Shown one piece after another: positions 23,675 to 35,499 of a stretch of DNA of 64,000 bases. The notes under the pieces were generated by a model. The model ran no database searches and was not told the DNA's origin. It saw only the letters and a list, made by a program, of their open reading frames with translations. Made by a program: the position numbers and the translations under genes. The first letter of the stretch is position 1, and each line of letters begins with the position of its first letter. This DNA comes from Anthonomus grandis grandis. Lineage: Eukaryota > Arthropoda > Insecta > Coleoptera > Curculionidae. The stretch spans positions 16,468,114 to 16,532,113 of the forward strand of contig NC_065549.1 of assembly GCF_022605725.1 (NCBI RefSeq), given 5' to 3'.

Positions 23675-23710
23675 ACGTCTTTAGATATTTTCAAGAGTAT
23701 CTAAAGACGT
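23675..23710. repeat. Perfect 13-bp hairpin
   Basis: ACGTCTTTAGATA at 23675-23687 is perfectly inverted at 23698-23710 across a 10-nt loop. Confidence 0.85.
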
Positions 23711-23869
23711 CTATCTTTGGCGGGAGTCTTTTGTCATCTTCCAAAGGCATTTCACTGTGTAAGCGATATTGCACCGTAAGCTTCATTGCTATGGACTGAC
23801 AGAGTTGTGGTTTTCACCTTATTTAGGTGGCCGTCGCCAGCGTGTATTTCTAAGCTCAGAATCCTTTTA

Positions 23870-25063
23870 ATTTATGTCTCTGAGCTAGGGAGTTCTACAG
23901 GGATCTGTACTGGGACCTGTACTTTTTCTTCTATAAGTCAATAATCTGGCAGATTTTAGCATACAGCGAAAATTAAGTTTATTTGCTGATGACATCACGG
24001 TTCTCTGGCATTCGTGTTTGCAAATGAGTTTTCGTCGTTTTCGAAGTAATGGCTCTGGATACACAGACCCTGCATGCCAATCTTACAAATTTCTACAGGA
24101 GTATTTAAGTTATCGAAAAAAAAATTTTTTTTTGTTAAAACTTTAACAAAATCTAAAAGGTTTAGGACCTATGTTTATAGGAACTTTTTTGCGAATTTTT
24201 GTCCAAAGAATACGTTCCTGAATTTTGTCGCAATATATAAAAAACACCCTATATAATCTCTTATATTGACTTCAATTGAATTTTACTTAATCAAAACTTT
24301 AAAAATTATCTTAGTGTATCCATCATTTTTTTAAATATTTTAGTTTCATGGAGCTAGATCTTTTCTAAAAAAAAAAACTATTAGTATATTTTTTTATTGG
24401 AGCCATTCTTATCAGTATCAAAGCTAAAAAGCTTATCCTAATTAATCAAAAAGTTTTTGGATTTTTACGTGGAAGTAAAGAAACAAATGAAGATACTTTC
24501 TTTTGTAAGTCGATAATCTGGCAGATTTTAGCATACAGCGAAAATTAAGTTTATTTGCTGATAACAACACGGTTCTCTGGCATTCGTGTTTGCAAATGGA
24601 TTTTCGTCGTTTTCGAAGATGAAGCTCTGGTTTGATTCCAATCGTCTATGACTGAACTTCGCGTTAAGCGTAAAACGAAGGTTTTATGCTTTAAAGGCAA
24701 CTTAAGCAATGCTTCTGTCACAATTGTGCAGTGGCCTACTAGCAAATTTTTTGCTGTTATAATTGATAATAAACAAGTTAGGGCCTCACGTAGTTGATCC
24801 CGCCAGCAAAATATCGACTGGCTATTTTGCTGTTAGGGTCGCGACTGAGGAACTTGTTGAAGCTGAAAGCAGATCGACAATAATTAACTTTTATTAGGTC
24901 CCGACTACTTTATGGCATCTGCTTTTATATTCCGGTAGCTTTCTTATTCAGTCTCTTTTTGTACTGTAAAAGCGAGCTGTTAGGTACATAGACAGAGCTA
25001 CTAGATACTTCGTGACTCATGTCGCTCATTATTTAGAAAGAGGAACATCCTTACAATCAGTGG
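23870..25063 (+). mobile_element. jockey-like LINE RT, rearranged
   Basis: VLQGSVLGPVLFLL (about 23890-23930) is RT motif B. NNLADFSIQRKLSLFADDIT (about 23940-24000) carries an intact FADD catalytic pair. A 120-bp segment with this motif (23935-24050) is repeated at 24509-24627, where the DD is changed to DN. After the second copy come KTKVLCFKGNLSNASVT (near 24680), IIDNK, GYFAVRVATEELVEAESR (near 24820-24870) and RAVRYIDRATRY (near 24970), the C-terminal region of a jockey LINE. The Tigger element at 25066-27440 then interrupts it and a short LINE continuation follows to about 27500. The stretch 24094-24256 ends in a CACCCTATATA motif and may be a small inserted repeat. Confidence 0.75.
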
Positions 25064-25065
25064 TA

Positions 25066-27440
25066 CAGTGAGGTCTCGATAAGCCGGATCAATAAAAACA
25101 ACGCTGATCCGGATTAGCAAAAAATCCGGATTACCGAAACATTATGTTAAAATTGAGGATATTGCCCTAACCTATTTTAATAATTAAATTAAAAACATGA
25201 AAATGGTGTTTTATCAAATTTTCTTTATTTAAAACAAAACAAACACATTCTTTATAACGAATAGAAAATTATTGGGTAATATACATATAAATACATATGT
25301 ATGTATGTACATAATGTACTTAAATGCAGCCATAACACATACAGTAGGTCAATTTTTTTATGACAATAACATTAGTTTGGGTTAGTAAAAAAATGTGTAA
25401 TTTGGGTCTGCCTACAGGTTTTTAAATTTTTTATCATTGCTGTTTCTCTCAGCCTCCTTAAGGTGACTGAAGAAGTTCTGGCAGTTCCACGTCATTTTCT
25501 TCCGCCCATTGCAGACACATATTGAAACTCTTAACTGCATCCTGATGCTTCACAGTATTTTTAAGTTCAGGAACAATTTCCACCTCTTCTTCTGAATTCT
25601 CACCACTTGCTAAGTCTGGAACTAGCTCCTCATCTGCATCAATCCACTGATTTACATCCAAATGTGTAAATGAAGTTTCTTTTCTTCCTAGTTGATTAAG
25701 CATGCCAGATATATTATCTTGAATGTTATCGGTTAAGTTTTGTTGCCCAATTTTTTCCTTCAATACGCTTAGTGACATCAAATCGTCGGAATCATACTCT
25801 GTATCAGATGAAACAGCTTGGGTGGTTTTTGATAAAATATTGCGCCAGCATTTTTCTATGGTCTTTAAAGGAATTTTACTCCACGCATCATTTAAAATAA
25901 ACATAGCATCTTTAAGAGTCACTGACTTTAAGCTTTTGGTAATGTCTTGTTCGTCTGAAGAAATAATGGTAGCCAAAATACTATTGCGGTAATGCATCTT
26001 TGTTAAACGGATAACATTTTGATCCATTGGTTGGATTAATGCTGTGCAGTTGGGAGGCAAAAACATTGTCACTATATTTCCATCTTCACTAACTAATTCT
26101 TCTTTTGTTGCATAAGAAGGCGCATTATCAACAATCAACAAAGCCCTTTCTTCCAGGTTTCGACTTCTTAGAAAAGTTTTCACTTGCTTTACAAACGATT
26201 CGTGAAACCATTGTTTAAATAAAGCAGATGTCATCCAAGAGTAGTTGTTGTATTGACGTATTCAAGTAGTCAAGTAGTCAATATGTATTCAAGTGGAATC
26301 TGAACATTCTTAAATGATCTAGGGTTCTTAGCCTTTCCAATAACTAACAAGTTTAGTTTGTGGCTACCATCTCCATTGGTACATACCAAAAATGTTATTC
26401 TTTCTTTACAAATTTTTCGGCCTGGGGCAGATTTTTCTCTAATATGTGCCAACGTTCGGTCAGGCAACATTTTCCAAAATAGTGCTGATTCATCAGCATT
26501 GTAAATTTGCCGGGGCGATAAATTAAGTTCTTTAATCTTATCTTGGAGCTCTACTAAAAATGGCTCAACGGCTTCTGGGTTATTGCTTAGTTTTTCGCCA
26601 CTCACTTTTAGACAACGCAAGCCATGTCGCTTTTTAAAATTTGTTAGCCACCCTCTACTTGCAAGAAATTTGTTATCACCATAATATTTTTGATAAAGCT
26701 ATTTAGCCTTTTCGGATAGTATATCTGAGGTTATAACAGCATGCCTCTGCCTTTGAATTAAAAACCAATTCCGTAAATACACTTCCATTTCGGGATATTC
26801 CGCTTTGCGTAAGCTTTTCTTGGTACCTGGTCGAGTAACACAATGTCCAATAAACCTAGAAACAATAAAAACAACTTGAAAAACCCCCCACATATAAAGA
26901 TGCATGCAATTTATCTTTTATCATGAAAACTCGTCCATGCAAGTCAAAACTTTTAAAATAAAATGTCATGCGTCCACATTTTTATCTGTCACACAACTTT
27001 ATTTCTCAGAAAAAAAAACAATAAAAACTTACTCTTCTATCTTATCAGAATGCTTCTTGATGTCTGATATTGTCGATGTTCCAACGTTATATTCCATAGC
27101 TAAATTTTTAGCCATATATCCTTTCTTTAACTTTTGAACTATACCATATTTCTGCTGAATAGTTAAAGCCACGTGTTTCCGTTTTGGAGCCATCCCTACA
27201 CTGTCCTACACACGTAATGGTCAAGCGACTAATAACAAGTAATAAGCTGGAATAAAGCGTTCTTTGCTACAATCATACGAGCAAAATCATCCAATCACAG
27301 CCGCTGAAAAAGCATCGTTCACGATCCGGATAACCAAATCATATAAAATCCGGATTACAAAGTACATAATTGGAAAAATTCTTGATTCGGATAACCGAGG
27401 AATCCGGATTATCGCAATTCGGTTTATCGAAACCTCACTG
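25066..27440 (-). mobile_element. Tigger/pogo-type DNA transposon, near complete
   Basis: About 2.37 kb, flanked by TA on both sides (25064-25065 and 27441-27442). The terminal inverted repeats begin CAGTGAGGTCTCGATAAGCC (left) and CAGTGAGGTTTCGATAAACC (right, inverted), with more ATCCGGATT repeats just inside. It encodes one spliced minus-strand transposase (27193-25458). Reading across the junction (..TTACAATCAGTGGTA / TTTACATAATGG..) restores the jockey-like LINE sequence, which shows nested insertion. Confidence 0.92.
25458..27193 (-). pseudogene. Tigger/jerky-type transposase, two exons, lightly damaged
   Basis: CENP-B-like DDE_1 transposase. Exon 1 (27193-27033) starts MAPKRKHVALTIQQKYGIVQ and holds the CENP-B N-terminal helix-turn-helix (NVGTSTISDIKKHSDKIEE). 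The intron has a GTAAGT donor at 27032 and a TTTCTAG acceptor at 26857-26856, joining in frame to FIGHCVTRP. Exon 2 has the second HTH (PEMEVYLRNWFLIQRQ) and the DDE core: YNADESALFWK, LLIVDNAPSYA and ALIQPMDQNVI supply three aspartates. An acidic tail (WIDADEELVPDLASGENSEE) precedes the stop at 25458. Damage: a stop at 26699 (LSEKAK*LYQKYYG) and a small tandem duplication near 26234-26275 that shifts frame between the first and second catalytic blocks. It looks fairly young. Confidence 0.9.
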
Positions 27441-30400
27441 TATTTACATAATGGAAGTTAGTAGGCTTATTTAAGAAATATAAATATAAAAACATATTAA
27501 TATTTGGCCCAACAGGTAAATAATATAAGCACATGTCTTAGACATGTGCTCTTGTAGATGAATATTTTATCAGTGTCAAAATAGTTAAACACTTAAATAG
27601 GCAAAGTCAATTAAATGTTTTCGACGCTGATTAGGGCAGTTTTTGATGTAACGAGTTTTATATACTATTGTGGACTTTTTGCTAAGTTTTACTAATTTTA
27701 AGTTTAGTATTTCTGTAATATTAATATACAAAATTATGAAAATTTTTGCCGACCTATCGCATCGGTTAAAAATAAATATTTTATTCTAACTCCTTTTTCT
27801 ATTTGTAGTTTTAGTTTAGTAATTATTGTAATCTTGCTTAGTAAACAATATTATATATAACAATATAAGCATATTTAGACTTTGATCTAGATATCCATTT
27901 TCTTTATCGCTGGTTGGGTCAAGGGAGTCAGAGACCAGCAGTATCTCCCGATTTTAAGACGCTTGATTGTATGTATGAAGACTCTGGGCTGTGAAAACGT
28001 TTAAAAAAATATAGCATAATAATGTGTTATGTCAAAATTTTAGGTGCCGTGCATATGTTACAAAACAAAAAGTAATTTTTTTTAATTAAAAGGTTTTAGT
28101 TGAACAGCTTTAAAATATATTGAATTAAATGAAAATCAAATTCAACACTTTTTTATGAAGAACAGATTCAATTTTTTTGTCAAAAATTAATTTTTATTAT
28201 TAATTTATTCATAGATGCTTAATTACGATAAAACAAGTTATTCTTTTAGTGTAAGTAATGTTCCTTAAAAACTTTTCTTCTAATTTAGTTTTTTTATTAA
28301 ATTTAATTATTTTGAATTAAAAGAAATAAAGATCGACTTTATTTTCGTATTTATTATTGTCCGTCTATATTATTTACCACAATAAAATTTAATTTGTAAA
28401 AGCAACGTTTTTGCCAGTACTAGCATAGTAAAAATTTAAATAAACGCTAATAGAATCGGAACTAAAAAATATTATAAAAGAAAAGAAAGGTTCTAAAGAA
28501 ATAATGATATAATAGTAAATAAAATAATAATAATTAAAATTATTGAGATACATTCTGAATAAATTCTCTTCAAAAAAAGAAACCGTTTAAAATGTTGTTT
28601 ATTTTGTTTTAATGAATTAATTTTTTTTTTCAAACTGTACCAAAAAAATAATAATATTAAGAAATCACTTTTTCAAATTGAATATCCAATCAAAATTAAA
28701 AAAAAATATATGTATTGAAAATAAAAAACGAAGAAAAAAAAATAGTCGAATGTTGAAAGAGAATATTAGAAATGTGAATTTTGATTTAATTTAATTTCAA
28801 TATTTTAATTAGTTTGTTGAATTCGGTACTTCTTGGTATTTCCCAAAGAAATTTTTTATTAAAATATAGAGTATTTAATATAGAGAAAGTATAAAAGAAC
28901 ATTTATAAGAAAACAAATTGAATAGGAGAAAAAATAAAACGTGTAAGGCATTCTAAATAAAAAAAATAATTTGAATGTTTAACAAAACATAAAACACTAA
29001 TGAAATCAAAAAATAGATTAGCAAAAATTAAATTCTGTGATAATTTTTTCTTAATTATAAATATTTCAGTTTTCAAAATAAGCAAAAATAATCATAATAA
29101 AAAATATCTGAAAGTCCATTCCTTTTTAATACAAATGTTATTTTAAAATGTCAAATTTATTGTAAACGTTAAATACTACACTTGAACTTAATTTTTAGAT
29201 AGATTTAATTAAAAATTATAAAAAACTTATAAAAGTGATTAGAAAGATATTAATTTAATGATATTTTAATTTTGATTATGAATATTTTGATTAACTTCTC
29301 ATTAATTTATATATTTTTTTCATTTTAAGATTTTTTTTCTGAGAAAGATATTGAAGAATAATTAAAAAAAATAAAAACTGAATTGATAAGTATAAAAAAA
29401 CCAAATAATAGAAAATCAGGAACAATAAAATAGCAACCATTTAAATAAAAATTACATTTTAAAAACCCCCTATAATATTTACAAAAGAACGTTCGAAGGA
29501 ATATAAATAACGATTTTTTATTAGAAAATTAAAAACTTAATGAAATAAAGGTAAATAAAAATATACCAACGTAATTATTTTAAAAATGAACTTTTATTTA
29601 AGTTAACAATATTAATATAGAATATAAGAATAAACGAAATAAAAATTTGCGATACCTTTTTAGTGTTTTTAACAAAAATAGAAATATTGAATAATTTAAT
29701 TGAGTTTTAGTTTTAATGATCCCTGTATTTATTGGTTTATAGATGAAAATATCTGGAAAAACTAAAATTTAGTAAGACGTTTATTTTCTTCTTCTAAATT
29801 TCGCATTAAATATTTTTAAAATAATTACATATACATTTATAATATATACTTCAATCGTGCATTTTTTACTCATTAGGGTCTTATTAATTAAAATAAAATG
29901 ACACCAAAGATTAATTAGAAACTTACACGTAAAATTAAATAAACCTTTTTATTAAATTATCACGCATTAACAACCAATTAAAAATCAAGTCTTAAAAATT
30001 CAAATTAATAAAAAAAATAATATGAAGTATTTGCTCCCTCTTCTGCTTGCCCAGATGCTGCTGCTCTAAGCTGTGTTGATATTGCAGGGTAATTCATTTT
30101 TCTTTACAAAACTATTAAATTTCAAAATATTTACTGGTAATGGTACTACAGTATAAAATATCCATATTAAGAAAAATATTCAAGAAGTGTTTGCGATGAA
30201 CAAGATGGAACACATAATTCCTTCTAAGGCCAGAGAAAGAAATTCTATAGTTCAAGAGAAGTGGACCGATTTGAGAAAATATTTTGCCTATGATATTTAC
30301 TAGCTACCTTGATATTTACTAGTTGGCATCTATCTATTTAGCCTTTGAAAGATTAAAATACAATCCCATATTCATTTCTTTTCTCTCCAGATTTACTGTG

Positions 30401-31076
30401 ACCTCTTTTTACTATAGATTTCTTCTAAAAAAATTGGTGATTTTTAGGAATTTTACTTTTAATAATAAAAATTACTTAATAAAAGGCTATTATTCTATAA
30501 TTATCCTTAATATATTACGAGTAAGGGCTATAATTTTTTTTTAAGAAATTAACTTATTGTTCAAAAATGTACACGTTTATCTCGTTCTCATTATCACAAG
30601 TCAATCTGGTTTTATCTTTTTTTTTTCTTACTCTTAATGGGTGCAAGCTCTTAAACGCCCATCTTAAAACGCCATATTAAAAGAGTCAACAACCTATTAA
30701 AAGCCCATAACAACAAAGTGGATATAAAGTTTCAAAACAATGGTCCGCATATCCTCTTTGAATTACCGCTTTGCAAGGCTACCATAAATTAATTTACAGG
30801 AAAAAAATAGGTAACAATTAAGTCGTCATGGCTCATGTAACCAAGTCGCCCGAATGTGAAGAAGAGAGCCCTGTCAAATTAGTAGTGTGAGTTACATGTA
30901 ATTAATATTATGCTCTTTTGAGCACTTTATATGAACTCTATCTTAGTAAGTTATCTTGAATTTATTTTGGATTATAGTCTTCAATAGTATGGTTAGAAAA
31001 TGGACGGTTAAAGAAGTTACCGTAGTTTGCTAACGCAACTATGAGATAGTAAGAAAATAAATCAAATAATTAAGAT
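27441..31076. other. Very AT-rich DNA with two GC-richer islands
   Basis: Mostly long A and T runs with no coding potential. Two short islands stand out: 30020-30085 and 30828-30890 (see findings). The end of the LINE cut by Tigger lies at 27441-27500. Confidence 0.5.
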
Positions 31077-31500
31077 ATACAGGGCGATACGCGACCCACT
31101 AAACATACTTATGTGGAGCATAAGGTATGTCTGGGGTATAACGAAGAGGATATTTTAATTGATCAATTCGGTTTTATTAACAATATACAGGATGATTTTC
31201 CTATTTTGGTAAAGACTTGTTCACCCTGTAATTCCTAGACGGCTTAGCTGATTTTTTTAAAATTTCGTATAGAAATACTTTTCTGGCATCTACACTTTTT
31301 GACGTTTATAAAGTAGCAAAATTCTATGGTCGGATTCAGCCAATTCATAAAAAGGTCCTTTATTTGTGAGATATCCTGTACATCGGAATTGAGTATACGA
31401 AATATCATCCTGTATATTGGTAATAAAACCGATTTAATGAATTTAAATATCTATTTCGTTATACCCCAGGCATGTCTTATACTTTACATAAGTATATACA
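31077..31500. mobile_element. Foldback (MITE-like) element
   Basis: Arms of about 95 bp (31107-31203 and 31398-31494) are inverted copies of each other; both contain TCTGGGGTATAACGA-like and ATATACAGGATGAT-like blocks. The ~195-bp centre shows no coding. This is the structure of a non-autonomous foldback element. Target-site duplications are not clear. Confidence 0.65.
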
Positions 31501-32150
31501 GTGTACATACTCATGTGGTATATAATAAGTAATTTTTTCTTTAAATTCTTAGTTTGTATTTTTACTGAAAACTTCGAAGGTCTTTTACCTAATCCCAATT
31601 GGCCCATTTATAAGCAGTCAAGAGAAATATCGGATATGTCAAACTGAAGGCATAACAAACCAAATTAATTAAAAATTCGAAAAGTCATAAATTAACTAAA
31701 AATTAAATTTAAATAAATTATTGATTTTTTTGTAATTAATTATTTACGCTGACTTTCCAAGGCCTTCAAAAGAGGTGATGATAAAAAATTTTCCTCTGGA
31801 AATAGAGTCGCGTAGTCAATGTTAAACTTTTACAATTGGCTATTTCCTTTTCACCTGAATGGTTTTTTCATAGTTAAAATAAATAAGACATTTGCGGCTC
31901 TCAGATCACTAGATGTGAGTTTAGTTTGGCCTCACTGAGAGCACTGCTGTACCAAATGGTTGATATATCTCTTTGATAAACTAAGAGATTCCTTAGACAT
32001 AATCATCTAATCATAATGACATAAAAACCTTTTTAAAACTAGACAAGCTTAGTGACAAAACGATTTATATTTACAGACTTGAATTGAAATTAATTGTCCA
32101 GAATTTCGTTTAAATTTAAAATTTTATGTACTTCCAAGGCAATTAAAAGC

Positions 32151-32170
32151 TACTAGTAGTAGTAGTAGTA
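32151..32170. repeat. (TAG)n / (CTA)n tail
   Basis: Six or so TAG units at the 3' end of the minus-strand LINE below. Short tandem 3' tails are usual for I-superfamily LINEs. Confidence 0.8.
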
Positions 32171-32609
32171 AGAGTGGGGGAGCTAGAGCTCGGCAAGTGG
32201 GCCCAGATAGCCCCTTTTCGCCAACCCTAGAATCACCCATCCCTACGCCTCCACTCCCAATGCGCGGTCTTCACTGAGTCGGTCCTTTTAATAAAGGCTT
32301 GCACGTTGTCTTATTTAAGATCTTCCCGTTGGAGTGCCAATGCTCTGAAAATTTTCCTTCTCAGGCGACTCCACCTATCACATATATGTACCGCAATTCG
32401 GACAGAGTGGGCTTTCTCTTAATACCAAAAAGGTGTAGATGCCTGTTTAGACTGTTGTGCCCGGTCAGGATTCCCACCAAGCCATTGAGACTTTGTCGGG
32501 TCTTTGTTAGCAGTGGCCTTGCTTTAGAGACCTCATAGTCTGATATCATTTCCTTGGCCTGTCTACATCCCTCTGTCCTTCTCCAACTCTTCCTTGGTTT
32601 TTCCCAGGC

Positions 32610-33100
32610 TCAATTATTAAGTGCCTGGAAGATTTGTTTTTTGCTAAGACCGAGACAAGATTCGGGGCCTACCAAGGGGTTAATGGAACCTTGTCTTGCT
32701 AGTTCGTCGGCCTGCTCATTGCCCTCAACATCTTGGTGTCCTGGGACCCACCTCAGTCTCACTTCCCTGTGTGCTGCAAGCCTTTCCAATGCGTCTCTGC
32801 ATTCTTGGACTAGCACTGAGCTGGCCCTGGGTCTCTGAATCGCCTTGAGGGCAACTTAACTGTCGGAGTAGATGCAAATCCCCCCGTTACCTTCCAATGC
32901 CTCTCGTTTATTTGCTACTTCGAGCATAGCAAACACCTCCGCTTGGAAAACTGTGGTGTGTTTCCCTAGCGGAAAGGATTCCCCTGTGTTCCTTTCCATC
33001 CTGTACACTCCGGCTCCGACTTAATTGGTGCTTTTCATTCGTGATCCATCTGTGTACCAGGCCTGGAAACCACTTGGCTCTTTAATTTGGTTCGCCGACC
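32610..33100 (-). pseudogene. RNase H domain of the I-type LINE
   Basis: RNase H would remove the RNA strand of the RNA:cDNA hybrid. The catalytic set D-E-D-D can be placed in WYTDGS, FQAEVFA, IYSDS and NEQADELAR. A stop replaces a residue near 33020 and near 32858, so the copy is broken. The longest open part is 32610-32816. Confidence 0.75.
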
Positions 33101-33660
33101 ATTCTTTCCGTGTCGGGATTTCGACTTAAAACCCCTTCTTTAACCCTAGTTTGCCACTTTCTGTAGTGCATCTGGATGTCAGAATTGGTATGTTCTTACA
33201 CACCCTGAGAGCAATCGTCATATGGCCTTGCCTTAAGTGAACATTGTGCCACCCTCCGCTATCCTTCATTCTCTTATACGCCGCCATGACCTCTCTCTCA
33301 ATCCAGACTGGGAGGTCCGGTAGCCCAAGAAGAATATTTAGTGGTGCCGCAGGTGTTGTTCTCATAGCTCCAGTAATTCCCAAGCAGACCAGTCTTTGCA
33401 GTCTGGTCAGCTTTTGGGCGTTGGTGACCTTCAATACGGCTGGCCACCATACCACGGATCCGTACGAGATCCTTGGTCATATGACTGCGGTATAAAGCCA
33501 CTGGAGAACGTGGGGTTTTAGACCCCATCTTGTACCTATTGTTTGCTATAATTGCCATATTAGGGTCGTTGCCTTATTTACTGCCTGCTCTACGTGAGTT
33601 TTAAACGTGAGCTTGCTGTCTAAAATAAATCCTGCACAATATGGCAGGTCTGAAGAGCAA

Positions 33661-35030
33661 CCTGCTATGCACATCTCGCGATCTTCTGTTGAAAATCTTC
33701 TTTTTCATCTTTTTTTTGTTTTTTTTTTCTTTGGCTTGCCTGTGTTGGTCGCCAGTGTATCAATTTGGATCTATTTTGATTAATCCCATCGAGTCACATG
33801 CTCCACCCATTGTAATAATGACTTTGTAATATTGATTTGATTCTTTTTTGTTAGTGTCGAAAGCTTTCCTCTTGAGATTTATAGGGACTTATAGAATTTT
33901 ATAGGGATTTATAGCGATCTTGTTGTACCCGATTTTTTAAAGATTTTTCTTGAATGTTTTAGATATAACTCCTTCAGCTAAGATGTCAGATGTGTTCAGG
34001 TTCCACTGTCAGGTTTTTGTACCTCGTTATTTCTATTTCTCTGTTTTTCCGATATTATCAGTCAAAAGCTCTGGATGTCAATTGTTATTTCATACTTTTG
34101 ATCTGAATAAATAGCAGATCCAGACTATTATAATCTAAATTTCTAAGGGTTGTTATTAATTTGTTCTAATAGAGAGCCGCTAGGTATTCTAATATTGCTG
34201 CAGGCTGACATTTGTATATAGTAAAAATCATTTAATCATCTATATTAATATGCTTATTGCTACTAGATTGTGCCGCCATAAATAAGCGATATCGGCAAGG
34301 ATTCATTAATCTGCAAAAACTATATTTAATAAATTTACCGACCGTACTGCAACTGAAAACTTTCTAACATTTGTCCTGTACGTCTAGTTTCAAACAATGC
34401 TTTTCATAGTTGTGCGTTCTTCCAACTCAGCCCTAAAGAGTTGCCTGGAAGCTCTTTGTTCATAGATCTAACTGGATTGCACTGAACTACTTGATTAAAG
34501 TTTTCTTTCTCTAGGTGTTTGGAACATTTACCGTGTAACGTTTGTCAGCCATAAAATTTGTTTTTTATTTCTGGATTTAACCTGGAACTGCATTTATGGG
34601 TGTAACAGATTCAAAGATTTGGTCTACTGTTTAGATCCTCTGTCTACTATTGCCGCTAATTCACTTCATTAGACTGTTTTCGTACTCGAGAAATCATTAC
34701 CTTTCTCCTGAGTTCTGCAGAGTTTATATATGCTTAACAGTCGCCTTTTCATCTAGGGAGGTATAGCCCTTTTACTAATTTTCAGTAATACGTTGATGCG
34801 AAGATATCGGAATTTTGTCATTACATGACCGGTTATGAAGTCTTACCACAATAAAAACCAAAAGTACAGGTACGGTGTATACCAGGAGTAAATGTAATAT
34901 TTGTATACTTTCGTTACTATATCATAATAATTATAGGCCTTAAATACTAAATATCTTACAAGTAGATTAAAAGAATTAACCATTAAATTTTGTATAAGAG
35001 CATATTCTTAGATATTAAGAGATTTCATAT
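33661..35030. other. Non-coding DNA, no gene recognised
   Basis: A T-rich tract at 33700-33730 marks the truncated 5' edge of the LINE. The rest shows no readable domain on either strand. Confidence 0.4.
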
Positions 35031-35150
35031 AGTTCAGTTCAGAGATCTATTAGAATCTTTGATGTACCGCAAATAGTCCGTGTGCCGGTGTTGCTTGTAT
35101 TGTCACATGACATGCATCTTTAAACCGCAAAATTTTATGTGGAAAGAGTC
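35031..35150 (+). repeat. Dispersed repeat, inverted partner of 39990-40110
   Basis: The block AGAGATCTATTAGAATCTTT (35041-35060) and the following AGTCCGTG..CC segment recur inverted at 40042-40110. Weaker similarity extends through CGCAAAATTTTATGT near 35130. Confidence 0.7.
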
Positions 35151-35499
35151 ATAAAGTATTATTCTAAGCGATATTTAATCATTTCATTAAATAAATAAAT
35201 GTTTTAAGCATTTTTTTAAGAATTTATACATTTGATTCGTAAAATGTGACTGCATGTGCCCACGTACTATTTTGTTAAACTTAATCACAGGCACTCAAGC
35301 GTGAAAAGTTGCACAGGTCCGGCTTTAAAATTTATTTGTATTTAAAACTTTATTATTCGGGATTTTTGGCTTTAGTTTTATTAAGTTAGAAATTCAGGAT
35401 AGTTGATAGCAAGATAATATTTAATTTAAATATTAGATTTAAGTACGTTAAATGAGTTTAACCAAAAATTTTAATTTCATAAGTTTAGTTTTTAGCGCC

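Larger units (their letters stand above)
32151..33660 (-). mobile_element. I-superfamily LINE 3' half with RNase H
   Basis: A GC-richer, 5'-truncated minus-strand LINE. The end of the RT connection region reads FILDSKLTFKTHVEQAVNKA (about 33570-33640) and MVWWPAVLKVTNAQKLTRLQ (33396-33455), with LGLPDLPVWIEREVMAAYKR after it. An RNase H domain follows: WYTDGSRMKS (about 33030-33060), FQAEVFAMLEV (about 32915-32955), IYSDS (about 32860), and WVPGHQDVEGNEQADELAR (32690-32760). A C-terminal stretch runs to about 32165 and ends in the short tandem tail. Marked GC contrast with its surroundings suggests it is younger than most copies here. Confidence 0.85.

Noticed and set aside
27500..30000. Possible matrix-attachment or origin region because of extreme AT content
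   Set aside because: AT-richness alone is not evidence and no specific motif set was seen.
32554..32838. 94-codon plus-strand open frame
   Set aside because: It is the antisense of the RNase H region of the minus-strand LINE.
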